A stretch of DNA of 64,000 nucleotides from Linnemannia schmuckeri (taxonomy: Eukaryota; Mortierellomycota; Mortierellomycetes; Mortierellales; Mortierellaceae): assembly GCA_029449235.1 (NCBI GenBank), contig JANATG010000005.1:1550001-1614000 (forward strand). Reading direction: 5' to 3'. The notes under the pieces are model-generated. The model made no database searches and had not been told where the DNA came from. It saw only the letters and a program-made list of their open reading frames with translations. This document shows positions 1 through 12,374 of this stretch, piece by piece. The position numbers and the translations under genes were made by a program. Within the stretch, counting starts at the first letter, position 1; every line of letters begins with the position of its first letter.

Positions 1-1819
1 TTGGTCCCATCATAGGGCTTCTGGACCAACTGCTGCTGTTGCTTGAGCCACTGCCAGCATCATCAACATGGGCAATCCTTCGGAATCGGTCATCGATGTT
101 CATCGACGTAGATCGAGTGTGACGTTGTTGGTACTGTTGAGCAAAGTCACTCGAGCGGTTGGCTAAGGGAGGTCGCGTAGGAGACGACTCCTTGGTGGGA
201 GTTCCCAAGGGTGGGACTACGTCTTCTCCCGGCGTGAGCAATTCGAACGTGGGCACATTAGACCCACTCTTGGGTGGAGAGAATCCCCATCCTGTGTGCG
301 ACGGTGTACCCCAAGGCATAATAGGGGTTTCTTCTGATGGGCTCTTGGACTCGTCTTCAGAAGGGGCATTGGATCCTGACACGGATTCGCCTTGACCTAC
401 ACTGGCGCCGGCACTTGGGACCTGGTACTGTTCCGCGCCCAATAGTCCCAATGGGTCTGTTTTCAAAAACTCCACTGACGCCTCAAAAGTCACCAATGCA
501 AAGCTAGATGCGAATAAGATTGAGAAAAATAATTAGTAATTGCTCTCAATTGATACCATGCAAACATAAACCAATTGAATATTGGTGTGTTTAGCAGTAC
601 CTGTGGTCTGACTTGGGCGTATTGATACGAAACCTCTGTAGGTAGAACATGTTGCTACCAAGGCGCATCATACGGGCTTGGATAATGACAATTGCCAGGA
701 GAGGAATGAAGTCGTCCGTAGTGACAGATACTTCTATTAAATTGTCAAAATGTACAACCGTGAATTAGATTCTGTAATTGCAATCCATGACGATGACAGC
801 AACATCATCTATTGCAGAGACGTACCTGAGCGTTTCCTCTGCACAAAACCAGCGCCTTGTCCATTCATGAGATGGTCTTCAGCAACAATGGCGATCGTAT
901 CCAAGACCTGCTTGATACAAATAACCTTCTCCAGAGGTGTATTCCAAACATAGTCAGGATCCTGTTCATCGTCGTCCTCTGCATCCTCGACTTCTTCAGG
1001 TGAGAAACCGTGGCTCGAAGCACGACTCTCGGATTTGGGTCTGCTGTTCTGGACAAAGACGCGGAGCGAATCTCTCAACTCTCGCCTCTTTCTCTCCTGC
1101 TCAGTCTCCTGCACTACAGATGGTGTTGAGATCCTTTGAGAGGTCATCAGTCCAATGGTCTCGTCCATAGACTGTTGATCCCAGGCTCGGAACAGACCGG
1201 CTGCTCCGTCCAATGCATGATCAACACGCATCGTTCTCATTTTCTCGGACAGCCCCAGTTTCTTGAGTGTCTCCATGAGCAAGGGACCCTCTGTCGATGC
1301 TAAGCATGAACCGCTGTCAATGCCTCGATGCCCTCCCAAACTGAACAAATAGCGATGGTATGTCTCGATCGTCTCATCGACATCGACATCGCGTTGAGCA
1401 TAACACGGGACAAGGGAATGGATAAACAGCTTTTGGTATAGCTTACCCAAAACCACACTAAATGATCGCACAATGAAAACAAAAGAAACGTTAGTGCGTG
1501 TGTCAATATATAAATAGTACAAAGACGGGTAAGTGTAGTAACCGAGAGGCTTACTTTTCAATGAGTTCTGCAAAGGTATCCTGCTCTGCTTGGACTCCAT
1601 GCATGAGCATCTTTTGCAGCTTAACAGAGTCGCCGAGACAGTCCCGATAGGTCTTCTCGTAGATAAGACGAAGCTTGTCCAACGTATATGTTGCAAAGCC
1701 ACGGATGTAGACGTACGTCTTCTCAAACTCTTGACACAGATTGTTGAAGTCCCGTAGGGCACGACTGAGCTCCGGGAATGATTCAAGGAATGCCATATCA
1801 CTATTATCGGCGATTTATA

Positions 1820-1862
<43 letters not shown>

Positions 1863-4783
1863 GTAAGCATGCTTTTCAACACACTCTTCAGCCGAGTTGC
1901 CAAGGAGTTAGCTTTACCTTGAAAAGTTGCGCACAAGTGGCATAACTGGCCCATCCAGAGAGCGATTCAATGCGACGCCATCGCCCTCTAGTGGCCTGTC
2001 GATCATCAAGACTCGGGTGGGTTTCTGCGAGGATCCGTTATAGACCGTCTCCTCCGAGAGGATTTTGACTGAGCGAGGCTGAGCAAAGCCTAATAGTAAG
2101 AGTTTTGGTGGCAAAAAAAATAATTAATCTGGTGTGTAGAGCTGTGATCACTGATTGCTGATTATTGATCATGCGCGTTTGTCCCTGAATTATTATTCCA
2201 AATCGTATTGATCTTCATACGGCTGGTGTAGGCGGTATGGGTCTTACCTGAAATCTCTTTGACATACTCCTTGTCAATCTCTACCACCCTGTTGTCGAGC
2301 GTAAGGAACTGTCCACGGTAGTACGGCGAGGGGGTCAAAATGTGCGTTTCTATGGAGTGAAAGATAGTACGGAATGTGGTTGGAGTTAAAAAAAAACGTG
2401 CACTAGCCATCGGATAGGCCACTTGATTGCTATTGATCATCCCATATTACATTCCAAAATAGAGGAGAAACGTCTTTTTGGGGGAACATACCCACAAAGG
2501 TCTTGTGAAAGATCAGTCCTCCAAGAGTTCGCTCCCTTGGCACACAAATTACATTTCCTGGTTGAAAACAATTGAGTGCATGGACAGGCTGTTGACGCTG
2601 AGACGACGATCCTCCAGAATAGGATTGGCGCTGCTGGGGCTGCAAACCAGGGTGGAACGATGGTGACGAACCATAGTCGCTGCTGCTGGGGCTGCTGCTG
2701 TTGGAATGAATCCTGGAGAGGAATGGCTGCGATCCAGGTACAAAGCCGGATTTGCGACCCTTGATGTCCAGATGCTGCTGTCCGGAACTTGGTATCCGAT
2801 GCTTGGCCTGAAGGAGTGCATGTTGGGTTCTGAGCCAACCAGGTTCCTGTTGAGCGGCGTGACGTTCCTGCATCTTTTGAAGATGCATGTAAAACGAGTT
2901 TTCATCGATTTCAACCTCTCTTTCGTCCAGAAACGATGCCGAATTCTGACTAGAGCTGTCCGGAAGAGTACAGGAAACTCTCCGTGATGACGTACCGCCA
3001 TTGGTGATAGTGCTAGAGATGCTATGTGCTGGCGTTCGTTTAGTGCGACGACCAGGAGTCTTTGTGACATAGCCAGCTGACTTTTTAGAAGATGGCGGTG
3101 AGGTATTGTGTGAAGGAGTGATATCAAAATAGGACGGTCCAGAAAGCGGAGGAGTGGCCCACTGCTGCATGTACTCTGACGATTTCCGATCAGATATCCC
3201 ATTGAGACCAAGTCCTACAGGAGATGCTGACTGTGCAGAGGAAGATGCTGAATTGGAAGGGAGCCCATCAGTCTTTGATGACTTTGAGGTTGGTCGAGCA
3301 GCCGGACCGGGTATAGTGTCGACATCTGACAAGTGGAAAGAAGAAAGGGCGTTCATGACCAAGGCATAGCCCAGGAGTAGTGCGGAGGAGACACAAAGAA
3401 GAGGAAAGGAACAAGGTTAGAAGTCAATCTCGTTTTTTTAGCGTGACAGAAGGGAGAGATATGTCAGCGTGCAGGAAGGAGAAAAAAACAAAAAGAAAAA
3501 AAAAAAAGAGAAAAAAACAAGGACCGACTGAGTGGGGTAAGAAGAAAGACGAGGAGAGGGGAGCCTCAAATAAAAAAACACGTTGCTGCTGTGGCAATGT
3601 TCTCGATGGCTCCGTTGATATTAGGGGCGGTTAAAGACGAAGCACGAATAGAGGATGATAAGAGCCGGTGGGCCGAAAGCAAAGCGAGAATGGTATGACG
3701 ACACAAGCACCTTGCGCCGAAAGGAAATTAGGCCGAGCGTGAGGATGGGAACATGAGAAAGGCGTGGTTTGGGTTGGAGGATGTTGCGTGTATGTGCTGT
3801 ATGTATGTGTTTTCTCCGTCTTTTTTTTTGTTATCTGTGTGCAGGGATGTCGAGGGTGTTCTCCTTGCATGTATGACAAAGACAGAAGTGGAAAAAAGGG
3901 GGAAAGAGAGCTGCATGATAACAACCAGGGACAAGACGAAACATAGAACAAAAAAAAAAGGAACGAACAAAGCCCTCGCGTGTTTGTATCGCCTCTTTTT
4001 TTTTTTTTTTTGGGCGCTCAGGGAGCTGAAATGGGGTTGGAATCTCGTACCTGAAGGAGGCGACGGACAGGAAGAAGAGGGGACCGAGGAAGTTGATGCA
4101 GGGGAAGACGATCGATGTGCATCTGCGGTCGAATTGGCTACAGAGTCAGCAGATTCACTCCCACAACCACCCTTAGCCTCCTTAGCGAGGAACCCAGAAA
4201 GGTCACCCGAACGCGTCGAGCTCAGTGCCGGTTTTCCTTCTTGGTCCACAAAGGTGCGCTGGCCGTTTGGAGGGTGGCGAGGATGAGAGGCACTGTTGTG
4301 TTGTCTATCCTCCTCAGAGACAGGTGAGGCACGATCGTAACAGATCTTGTCCCTCTTGTTATTGGCCTTGTTCAGAGGTGGTAGTGACATATTGTGATCG
4401 TGAGTCGAAGCCAAGACATTATTGATGTTGCCGTTGTGAATGGCTATCCGCTCTAGTGCGGAAGGGTGGTGAGGGATGTCTGACATTCGTTTGGGGTTCA
4501 AAGTGGGTGACGTCCGTGAGCTGGTGGTTGGGCTCGAATGGACGCTAGAGGTGGATCGTCGTTGCTGAGGCAGGACTTTGCGGGTGATACCCTTCCCCCA
4601 GGCCTTGTCCTCATCGTCGTCATCCTCCTCCCGAATTGTTTGATGTTTAGGTGAGCTGCTTTGAGAGCTGTGTTGACTGTGGTGCTGTTGTTGTTTCGAG
4701 CCCTGTCCACGGAAGAGGAATGACCATGCGGCAGAGAGGCTGTTGGAGCGATTGCGTGGCTCCTGGACCTCGTTGCGAGACAT
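1..4783 (-). CDS. VARP/ANKRD27-like VPS9-domain Rab guanine-nucleotide exchange factor (3' end beyond window)
   Basis: Eight exons join in frame: 4783-4051, 3325-2492, 2349-2248, 2089-1918, 1800-1555, 1457-826, 733-601 and 503-1 (open), giving about 1118 residues so far. Residues 1 to about 370 are Ser/Pro/Gln-rich and look disordered. From about 385 (NSFYMHLQK) to about 620 the order of segments matches the N-terminal region of animal VARP: a VICVP strand, then ILSEETVYN, then a helical region. The VPS9 domain follows, with its hallmark TTDDFIPLLAIVIIQAR near residue 910 and FALVTFEASVEFL after it. VPS9 domains activate Rab5/Rab21-type GTPases on endosomes. Ankyrin repeats would be expected in the missing 3' part; that is inference. 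The exon 1 to 2 join (TCA G|AT) removes a 725-nt intron and merges two open stretches that otherwise look like separate genes. Intron 4 holds 40 consecutive A. The VPS9 call is firm; the VARP assignment is probable. Confidence 0.85.
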
Positions 4784-6180
4784 GCGATATCAGGTATGGA
4801 TGTGGAAGTAGAAAAAAAAAGTGAAGTAGAAAGTAGAAGCTGACGCTGAAGGGAGAGAAAAAGGAGAAAGGGACGAGGGGGTAGGGTAGGAAATGAAAAA
4901 AGTTGAAGGAAGGAAGAAGTGAGAAGAAAAAAAGGTCGAGGGAGTGGTGTGGTTACTGCAAGTATATGTGTGTGTGTGTGTGTGTGAGAGAGAGTATGTT
5001 TGAAAAGGCACCAACAAAAGAGAAGGGAAAAAGAAAGGCGCTCGAGAGAGGGAGTTGTGCCAATGTCTAAAAAAATGGCGGCAAAAGAAAATTTGTTGGA
5101 GGATAGAGAGTGAGAGGAAGTGAGCCAAGAGGAAGAGGATGAGATGATGATGAAAGTATATGTACAAAGGGAAGGGAAGGGTTAGTGTGTATGCGACAGG
5201 GGGGTCGACAAGGGGTTTAACGGCGCATGGTCAGTATGCGGTCGTCGTGGAAGGTTGAATGGTTAAAGGGAAGGTGCAAAAAGGGCAAGGTGCCAGGCTG
5301 GATTACAAGGGGAGTCAGAGAGAAAGGGAAAGAGAGAGAAAGGAGAAAGGAGAAATAAAAAGAAAGGAAAAAGGATGTGGTTATGAAGGCCTGAACAACG
5401 GTGTCAGCGACATTGTTGACTCTTGCCCAGCCAAGGTCAAGAGAAAGAAAGGGAATGGGAAGGAGGGAAAAAGTGGAGCTGGAACGAATGAAATGGAAAA
5501 AGAAGCTTGGCGGGAGATGGAAGAGGAAGAAGAAAGGGGGCGGGTTAATTGGGCGGGGATGAGTTCCTTGTTGTTTGGCGGGATGGCTGATCTGTTTGGG
5601 AGGGAAGGAATGGGAGACAGCGATGGGGAATGTAAGCGAATGTGTGTGGAGGAAGTGGTCTGGCCAAGGGAAAGAAAGGGGTCGTTTGTGAATGACGGAA
5701 GGAGAAGGAGTGATGGAATGACGAAGGATGGGATGGAGGATATTGTTGATGGCAAGAAAAGAGGCGGAACAAAAGAAGAGAGAAATAAAAGAGGGAGAAA
5801 AAAAGGTGGAGAAGGAAAAAAGAAGAGAAAGACAACGAAGAGCAAAAGGAGAAAAATAAGAAAAGAGAAAAGGGAAAATCACCCACGTAAAGAGAGAATA
5901 GAGTGAGAAAAACGCTGAGCACAAACAAGAGGAAAAAAGAGAAATGGTTTGCAAAGGAGGAGAGAAGCAGCACCAAGATAAATCGCAAACAAACAGAGTC
6001 TGAACGACCACAAAGGGAGAGTGAACAAGCTCACACTTTGCACAAAACAAACATAGAGTAGAAAGGAAACATACATGCAGATCCAGTAGATATATATACA
6101 AAAAAGTGAAAGAAGCAAGAGCCAGGAACGATCACTTATTAAAAAAGGTACTCGTCCCACCCCCTAGTGGTGACCATCAT
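4784..6180 (-). promoter_or_regulatory. Polypurine (+) / polypyrimidine (-) leader and promoter block upstream of the VPS9 gene
   Basis: About 1.3 kb in which the + strand is almost purely A/G (long AAGGAGAAAG-type runs), so the coding strand of the downstream VPS9 gene is pyrimidine-rich. It contains a (TG)n(AG)n microsatellite. Open frames on both strands here encode only Lys/Arg/Glu/Gly or Ser/Phe/Leu low-complexity peptides and are not believable proteins. The same coding-strand pyrimidine bias precedes most genes in the window. I infer a 5' leader or promoter. Confidence 0.5.
4967..4994. repeat. (TG)n(AG)n microsatellite
   Basis: About ten TG dinucleotides run directly into four AG dinucleotides. 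The tract lies 185 nt upstream of the VPS9 gene start, inside the polypurine block. Confidence 0.9.
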
Positions 6181-6945
6181 TGATCAACTAATGTCTTATT
6201 CATAAATAATAAACAAGGTCATTTCTTCTTGAAGAGAAACATGACCTCTCACAGAGGACATTCATCACCTTTTTTGTTCCTGAGCTATAGCGAACAACAC
6301 ACCAGCCTGGCAGATAATTGTCTTTCACAAATATTCCGCTTCACGTCTTTCAACTCTTTATATGTTCATTCTTCAATCATTCATTCATTCCTCGCGCTCT
6401 TGCATCCACAGCCATGCACACGGGCATAGGCATGGCATACTTCTTTCCGCCTCGCCTTGTGCTTGGATCATAATCCTCATCATATCCGTAGACTCTTTCT
6501 TTTCCCTTTCCTTCCTTGCATTTGTTTGGCCCCTTCTCTTTTTTTCCTCTGTTCCCTTTCTGGGTCCCCGCCTTCCTTGCCTCCCCCTGAAATTTCTTTT
6601 TTTGTTTGTTCCGTTCTTCCCTTTGTTGGAAGGTAAAAAAACTACTTTGGGTCAGAACAATAACAGCTCATAAAGGAAAGGGGGAGGGTTCAACTTTTTT
6701 CTCTCCCAGTGCAGTTGGGATCCATTTCCTACCTCAACATCCATCCATCTCTCTTATATCCCACCACTGACTCACTCAAGTCACTCCTATTTTTTTTTGC
6801 AATATGTTTTCAAAAAAAATATTATGTCGAAGAAATCGAATGGATTATCTTGTTTTTTGACAAATTTTGTGTTAGTACATGTATGTTTCCCTTTTTGACG
6901 TACGTTGCAATCTGTCAACGTTGAAGTGTTTGAGAGCCCTTTCAA

Positions 6946-6948
<3 letters not shown>

Positions 6949-6986
<38 letters not shown>
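6949..6986. repeat. Homopolymer T tract (38 nt)
   Basis: Thirty-eight uninterrupted T on the + strand in intergenic DNA. No target-site duplication or gene body is adjacent, so it does not look like a retrocopy poly(A) tail. Confidence 0.9.
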
Positions 6987-6987
<1 letters not shown>

Positions 6988-8139
6988 TCGTCTTTTTTTT
7001 CCAGTTCGTCTGTCACTCCTCACTTCTCCATTGACTCCTCTCTCTTGCAGCTTTGGTCCTTGGCTAGCTACCCAATTGCAACATGAATAAAAGAAGAAAA
7101 AATACATAATATGTTTTCTGCTTTCTTTCAAGATCGATCGTAAATCGCATAATTTGTGTGAATCGAATCAAAAAACTTTTATCTCCTCTCTCTTTCTCGT
7201 CATTCTCTCACGCATACACAACCTTATGAAGAGGTCATGATCTTTGCCTAAGACTGGGAGTCTAGCCAAGGTGGTCCCCCCTCAGTGGTTCATAGTTCAT
7301 TGTTGGGTATGCATGTCCCTTCGGTTTTTTTTCACGAAACTGTGATCGGATGGCATAAGCCAGCAGCCTCCCTCTGTGATAAGTTTAGTGGTGTATGTAT
7401 GTGTGAAGATGAAACGAACAATCGCCATAAAAATAACATCCAACTCTCTCCTTTATTGTCCAAAATAAAAAGGTCGTCCCGGTTGTTGTTGGCCCTTTCT
7501 AGTTAATGTTTTGAAAAAAGTAAATACTTCTGTGCACCCCTTTCTTCAATGAGCTCTTTTCTTTTTTTGCCCAAGGATGGCCTTCTTTGTCCACCATAAG
7601 CTTCTCTCGGACTATCCTTTTCCTTTTTTTGACCCCTCCTGATCACACGCGTCTGTCCCCTCGCTGTAGTTCCCATCTAGTCCTTCTTGTCCTCACACTC
7701 TCTTCTCAGCTTTGCCTTTCTGCTTTACCGTCAAGCTGCCTTATTATTTCTCGTTCGTGGAGCATCCAGGTGAAATTGGCATCTATATCTTTTTGTGTGG
7801 TACTGGCCCATCCATCTCCCCATTCCTGTTTTTGTTATTTTTTGCCCTCAACCTCTTTCGAATCCCACCTGTATCCATTTCTCAAGTTGAAAACCGGCTA
7901 AAAACACACACAGCGAGATGGAAATTACTCCACACTCACGCACACAGTCGAAAAAACCAGAAAAAAAAGACAAATACATACACCTTCTACGGACATGACC
8001 ATACTCACAAAACAGAATAACGACTTTTTTTAAATAACCCTCTGCTCTATGCAAACAATTGACAAACACGAAATGGGTCGACGATCGTTTGCATGTTCAT
8101 GCACAATTTGCTTTTTGCTCTTTTCTTGTGCTTGTATGC

Positions 8140-8141
<2 letters not shown>

Positions 8142-8172
<31 letters not shown>
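8142..8172. repeat. Homopolymer T tract (31 nt)
   Basis: Thirty-one uninterrupted T on the + strand in the same gene-poor region as the tract near 6950. Confidence 0.9.
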
Positions 8173-8173
<1 letters not shown>

Positions 8174-9140
8174 AAAGGCCACCTGATCTAGGGTAACAAA
8201 AATGTTTGACCGTTATGCAAAAAAAAGTATAAGAGCGAGGAGGCACGTACAGCAATACGAAGCAACGAAGTAGAGTATCTGTGTGTAAGAAGAGACAGCG
8301 CTGCGATTGCGCATTGTGGAGAGTGTGTGTATGTGTGAGAGAGAGTAGCAGGATTGAAGGAGGCGGGTTTTCTATTATGCAGACTAGAGACCTCCTCTCC
8401 TCGAACGGAACTGAACTGCTTTGGACTGCATTAAACCGACATCCCCTATCGTCCGTCTTCAATTGCAACGCTGTTTTTCTTTGTGCAACAGCAAAATAAG
8501 CAACCCCTCCAAACCACACTTCATTGTCGTCATTAGCACCCCTGGTTGGTCCATGGTTTGGCGTATGTAACAAAAAGGGCAAAGGCATCTATATTACGCG
8601 TCTGCCCTTGCAATTCACATCTTTCTTCCAATTAACAATATCCCCCTCGTAGCCAAGAACAAGGCACAGAAACAAGAAAGGGACGGTCGGACAAATGAAA
8701 GAAGCTGCTCTTCTAATGAGTCCTTCAATCAAAAACCCGTCATCTTTCTTTTGTTTGTTTTTCTTACTCCGTCGTCGCCCGCATCCTTCCAAAACTACCT
8801 TCTCCACTGAATCTATCACCGCCCGCTGTGTTCCCACCGCATTCCTCATGTCAAAAAGCTCTTCCACCCAGCACTTCGTCCCACAAGATCTCGCAGTTCT
8901 TACCGTTAGAGTTGCAGATCCGAACGGACCAACAGCATGTCAGAGAAATGAACAATGAACAAGTCATCCATCAACAACCCTGCAAGGGTCCCTGATCCTG
9001 CATCGCTATTCGTCTACATGAAAACAATCTCATCAAAGATTCGCCCAGAATCGATCGAGGGAGGAGCGGTGAATGAAGGAAGGAAAGAACGGACCAGGAG
9101 CACACGACCACACGAACAGAGGCGGGCAGCGTAAGTCCTG

Positions 9141-9328
9141 CATCTATTGTCCCGCTCTTTTACTGACCAGAGAAAGCGTTAACTTTTCATATATTGTCCC
9201 GCTTCCTTCATCGACCAGGCAACGCTCACTCCTTCATCTCTTGTACCGCTTCTTTACGACCAGGGCTACGTCAGCTCTTCATCTCCTGTTACCTTACTTT
9301 ACAAATCAAGGCCGCAGCTTTGACTCTA
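9141..9328 (+). repeat. Decayed tandem repeat, about 47-bp unit, four copies
   Basis: Copies begin at 9141, 9188, 9235 and 9280 (spacings 47, 47, 45 and 49). Each begins with a variant of CATCTATTGTCCCGCT and carries a central GACCAG-like segment. A fifth, badly decayed start (CATCTCTACC) is at 9329. Copies 1 and 2 are closest to each other. The unit length is not a multiple of three and drifts, so coding is unlikely. Confidence 0.75.
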
Positions 9329-9860
9329 CATCTCTACCTTCTTTTCCTTGCCTTCGTCCACCTTCTGTCGTCTTCTTTTCCTTCATCTCCTTTCCATCTT
9401 TTTTTCATCCCCTCATGAACAGCTAGATCATGCAAACTTTTTTCTTTGCGCGTAAAAAAAGTACTTTGACCCTCGAGCAGTCCTAAAAAATATACCACAC
9501 AAGATGAAAGTAATCAAACAGGGGTAATATTATGCGGTTTGACAATTGTTGTCGTCTAAAAAAAAAACTGAAATACCATTTTTTTTTGGCCCCTGGATTT
9601 CGCCCACGGTTGTAACTCCCTTCCCTCTTATCTCCACCAGAAAAATTTGAATGACTGCTATATCTCGATTACACACATTACCATACCTCACACTTCTCAC
9701 AGACATCACGACCGCACAGGTAACACCCTAGGATCACAGCACACACATTCAAGAACAAGCAGACATGGGGTTTCATCTGTAAATCTTTTCCTTTCTTATT
9801 CGTCGAATCAATTGGTATGAAGGATGGAAAAGAACTACGAGAAGAGAGAAACGAATTCAA

Positions 9861-9863
<3 letters not shown>

Positions 9864-9891
<28 letters not shown>
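9864..9891. repeat. Homopolymer A tract (28 nt)
   Basis: Twenty-eight uninterrupted A on the + strand, about 190 nt beyond the 3' end of the UDP-glucose dehydrogenase gene. Confidence 0.9.
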
Positions 9892-9894
<3 letters not shown>

Positions 9895-10077
9895 TAGTCC
9901 ATCACCATTTAAAAAGGATATCATTGGTGAATAGAAGAGAAAAAAAAGGTATGAATACAACTACAAGTGAAGAGTAAGTAAGAGGAAGACTAGGAAAGAA
10001 GAGAGGACAAGAGAAAAAAAAACTCGCTCATCGGATGCAAAGAAAAGAGAGAAAATGAAGAAAAACGAAAAAGCAAT

Positions 10078-12374
10078 TTAGATGCTCTTTCCGATGGTCT
10101 CGACACGGAAACCGATCTCTCTCAACTTGGGGGCATCCAAGATCAGACGGCCATCAAAAATGAAGGCGGGCTTCTGCATAGAGTCAAAGATCTTTTGGTA
10201 GTCGGTCTGGCCCATCTTGAACTCGTCCCACTCGGTGCAGATGACAATGGCAGCAGCGCCGGCGCAGGCCTCGTAGGCAGACTCGCAGACAGTAACATGC
10301 TTGTTGACATCAGCCTCGTTGGTGCCGACACCGGGCTCGGTCAAGTCCATCTTGATCTGCTTGGCGCTGACCTTGGGGTCATAGATGGCAATGTTGGCGT
10401 GTTCCTGGATGAGATAGGACGAGAGGGTGATGGCAGCAGACTCGCGGGTATCACCAGTGTCCTTCTTGAAGGCAAAGCCAAGGAGGGCAATCTTCTTATT
10501 GGTGACGGTGTTGAAGAGAGTGCGGACAATGCGGTGAGTGAAGCGCATCTTCTGGTACTCGTTCATGGTGACAACAGACTTCCAGTAGGCAGCAACCTCG
10601 GGCAAGAAGAGCTGCTCAGACAAGTAAACCAAGTTGAGGATATCCTTCTGGAAGCACGAGCCTCCGAAACCAACCGAAGCCTTCAGGAACTTGGGGCCGA
10701 TACGGGAATCGGTACCGCAAGCATAGGCGACCTCATCGACATCGGCACCGGTGGCCTCGCAGATGGCGGAAAGGGCGTTGATGGAGGAGATACGCTGGGC
10801 AAGAAGGGCGTTGGCGGCCAACTTGGACAGCTCGGACGACCACAAGTTCATGGTGATAACCTTCTCCTTGGGGATCCAACGGGTGTAGACATCGACCAAC
10901 TTTTGCTGGGCAGCGAAACCCTCGGGGGTCTGGAGGCATCCGATCAAGACACGGTCGGGCTTGGTCAAATCAGAGATGGCGGTACCCTCAGCCAAGAACT
11001 CGGGGTTGGAGAGGATGTCAAAGCGAATGTCCTTGCTGGAGTTGGCCTCGAGAATGGTGCGCATCGACTGGGCAGTGCGGCAGGGAACGGTCGACTTCTC
11101 AATAACAATCTTGGAGGTGGTGGCGACCTGGGCGATGCGGCGGGTGGCAGTCTCGATGTAACTATTGGGTATGAAAAAGTCCATAATTAGATTAGCAACC
11201 ATTTTTTCCCCTTATTTCCTGGTTTGATTCCTGTCTGATCTACTAGGGACATTTCTCCCCGTTATCTTGCTGTTTTTCATGAAGCTCTGATGCTTCGTGC
11301 GATTGTCTACGCTGCTTTTGTAATTCTTTTTGCTCTATTGGATTCCACGCCGTACTGCATCCACCTCGATGGCCGTAGGGGCAGCGATAAATCCAAAATG
11401 AACATGTGAAATTCCTTCCCACGCCTGTCCATGAAAGTCGCGCGTTCAACAGTCCTTGTTGTATGGTGTAGAAAAAAGGAGCAGAAGGAGAGAGGGGAAG
11501 AGGAAGAAGGGAGGTACGAGAAGAGTAGGAAAGGCAAGAGGACGTTTTGACCCAATTATGGCACCAATTGGACCTGAGAGGGTCAAAAACAAAGCCCCTG
11601 TTGTTGTCGTCGTCAATCAAAAAGTCGCTTTTCACTTACGCAAGATCGGCGGCCATACCGGCTCCCATACCGGTCTTCTTAGTGGGGGTGTTGACAGAGA
11701 CGAAGATCAAGTCGGCGTCGATGATGGCCTGGTCGACGTTGGTGGAGAAGAACAAGTTCTTGCCGCGGCGAGCAAAGACGATCTCGTCGAGACCGGGCTC
11801 GTAGATAGGGAGGTTGTCCGAATTCCAGGCGTCGATACGGGCCTGGTTCAAGTCGACGATGGTGACATTGATGTCGTGGCACTGGTAGGCAATGACAGCG
11901 CAGGAGGGACCACCTATTATTCAAAAGCAAATGATAAACAAACAGGGCAAAACATGGCGAATCAGTACAGGGTCCCAGCTTCTTGCGGCGATAATCATCA
12001 GCCATCAGTAATGAGGTAATGAGCTCCAATCAGTCAGGGGCAGAGGAGAAAAGAAAGAAAAAAGTCCTGACTGTAACAAGACATGGAAAAACATTGACAA
12101 TAAAAAAAACGCCAAGGCACACAGACAGATCCGTCGTTGTTGCTGTTGTCGTTATTGTTACTCTTGTTGTTGTTATTCTTGCTGTTGTTCACTGATAACA
12201 AGTTGTTAAGGAAAAGGTTGTTGCCCTGTGGGAAGCGAACTGTCGATGATGTCCGACGAAACAAGCAAGAGTGACGCTCCTGTTGCTAAAAGTAAAAAAA
12301 AGAAAGTTGATCAGGCTAGGTGAGATGAATAGCTTACCGACGTAACCGGCACCGATGCAGCAGATGTTAACCAT
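10078..12374 (-). CDS. UGD1: UDP-glucose 6-dehydrogenase
   Basis: Oxidises UDP-glucose to UDP-glucuronate with two NAD+, supplying precursor for glucuronic-acid-containing cell-wall polymers, which are prominent in mucoromycotan fungi. Three exons (12374-12338, 11913-11640, 11161-10078) give 464 aa, normal for the eukaryotic family. The first exon is only 37 nt and encodes the start of the Rossmann motif CCIGAGYVGG, whose last Gly is completed by exon 2. Other family marks are VSVNTPTKKTG, EKSTVP, NPEFLAEGTA, the catalytic-Cys motif GFGGSCFQKD (Cys near residue 272) and LGFAFKKDTGDTRESAA. The 3' exon is GC-rich with strongly biased codons, which suggests high expression. The start is the only Met that completes the dinucleotide-binding fold. 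The frame continues cleanly across both junctions. Confidence 0.97.

Larger units (their letters stand above)
6181..10077. other. Gene-poor intergenic region
   Basis: About 3.9 kb between the VPS9 leader and the 3' end of UDP-glucose dehydrogenase. I see no conserved domain and no exon chain with convincing splice sites. The + strand has several pyrimidine-rich stretches (about 6230-7030, 7560-7900, 8740-8860, 9130-9420) of the kind found upstream of genes elsewhere in the window, but no recognisable gene follows them. It also holds two long T tracts, one A tract and a decayed tandem repeat, listed separately. The densest non-low-complexity open frame is on the minus strand at 8589-8867 (starts MEELFDMRNAVGTQRAV), which I cannot support as a gene. 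An unrecognised RNA gene is possible. Confidence 0.5.

Noticed and set aside
1821..1860. Poly(A) run as the tail of an inserted retrocopy
   Set aside because: It lies in an intron with no adjacent gene-like sequence or target-site duplication.
3631..4050. Continuation of the VPS9 gene first open frame past 4051, with hydrophobic stretches
   Set aside because: Poly-Lys and low-complexity sequence begins right at a GTACGAG donor. Splicing to 3325 restores a sensible frame.
5217..6101. Long open frames on both strands in the polypurine block (for example 5259-5906 + and 5217-6101 -)
   Set aside because: They encode only K/R/E/G or S/F/L/P low complexity, follow from the strand purine bias, and have no domain or conserved motif.
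10195..11190. A 331-aa + strand open frame opposite UGD1 exon 3
   Set aside because: It is the antisense shadow of a GC-rich, codon-biased exon; the minus strand is clearly UDP-glucose dehydrogenase.
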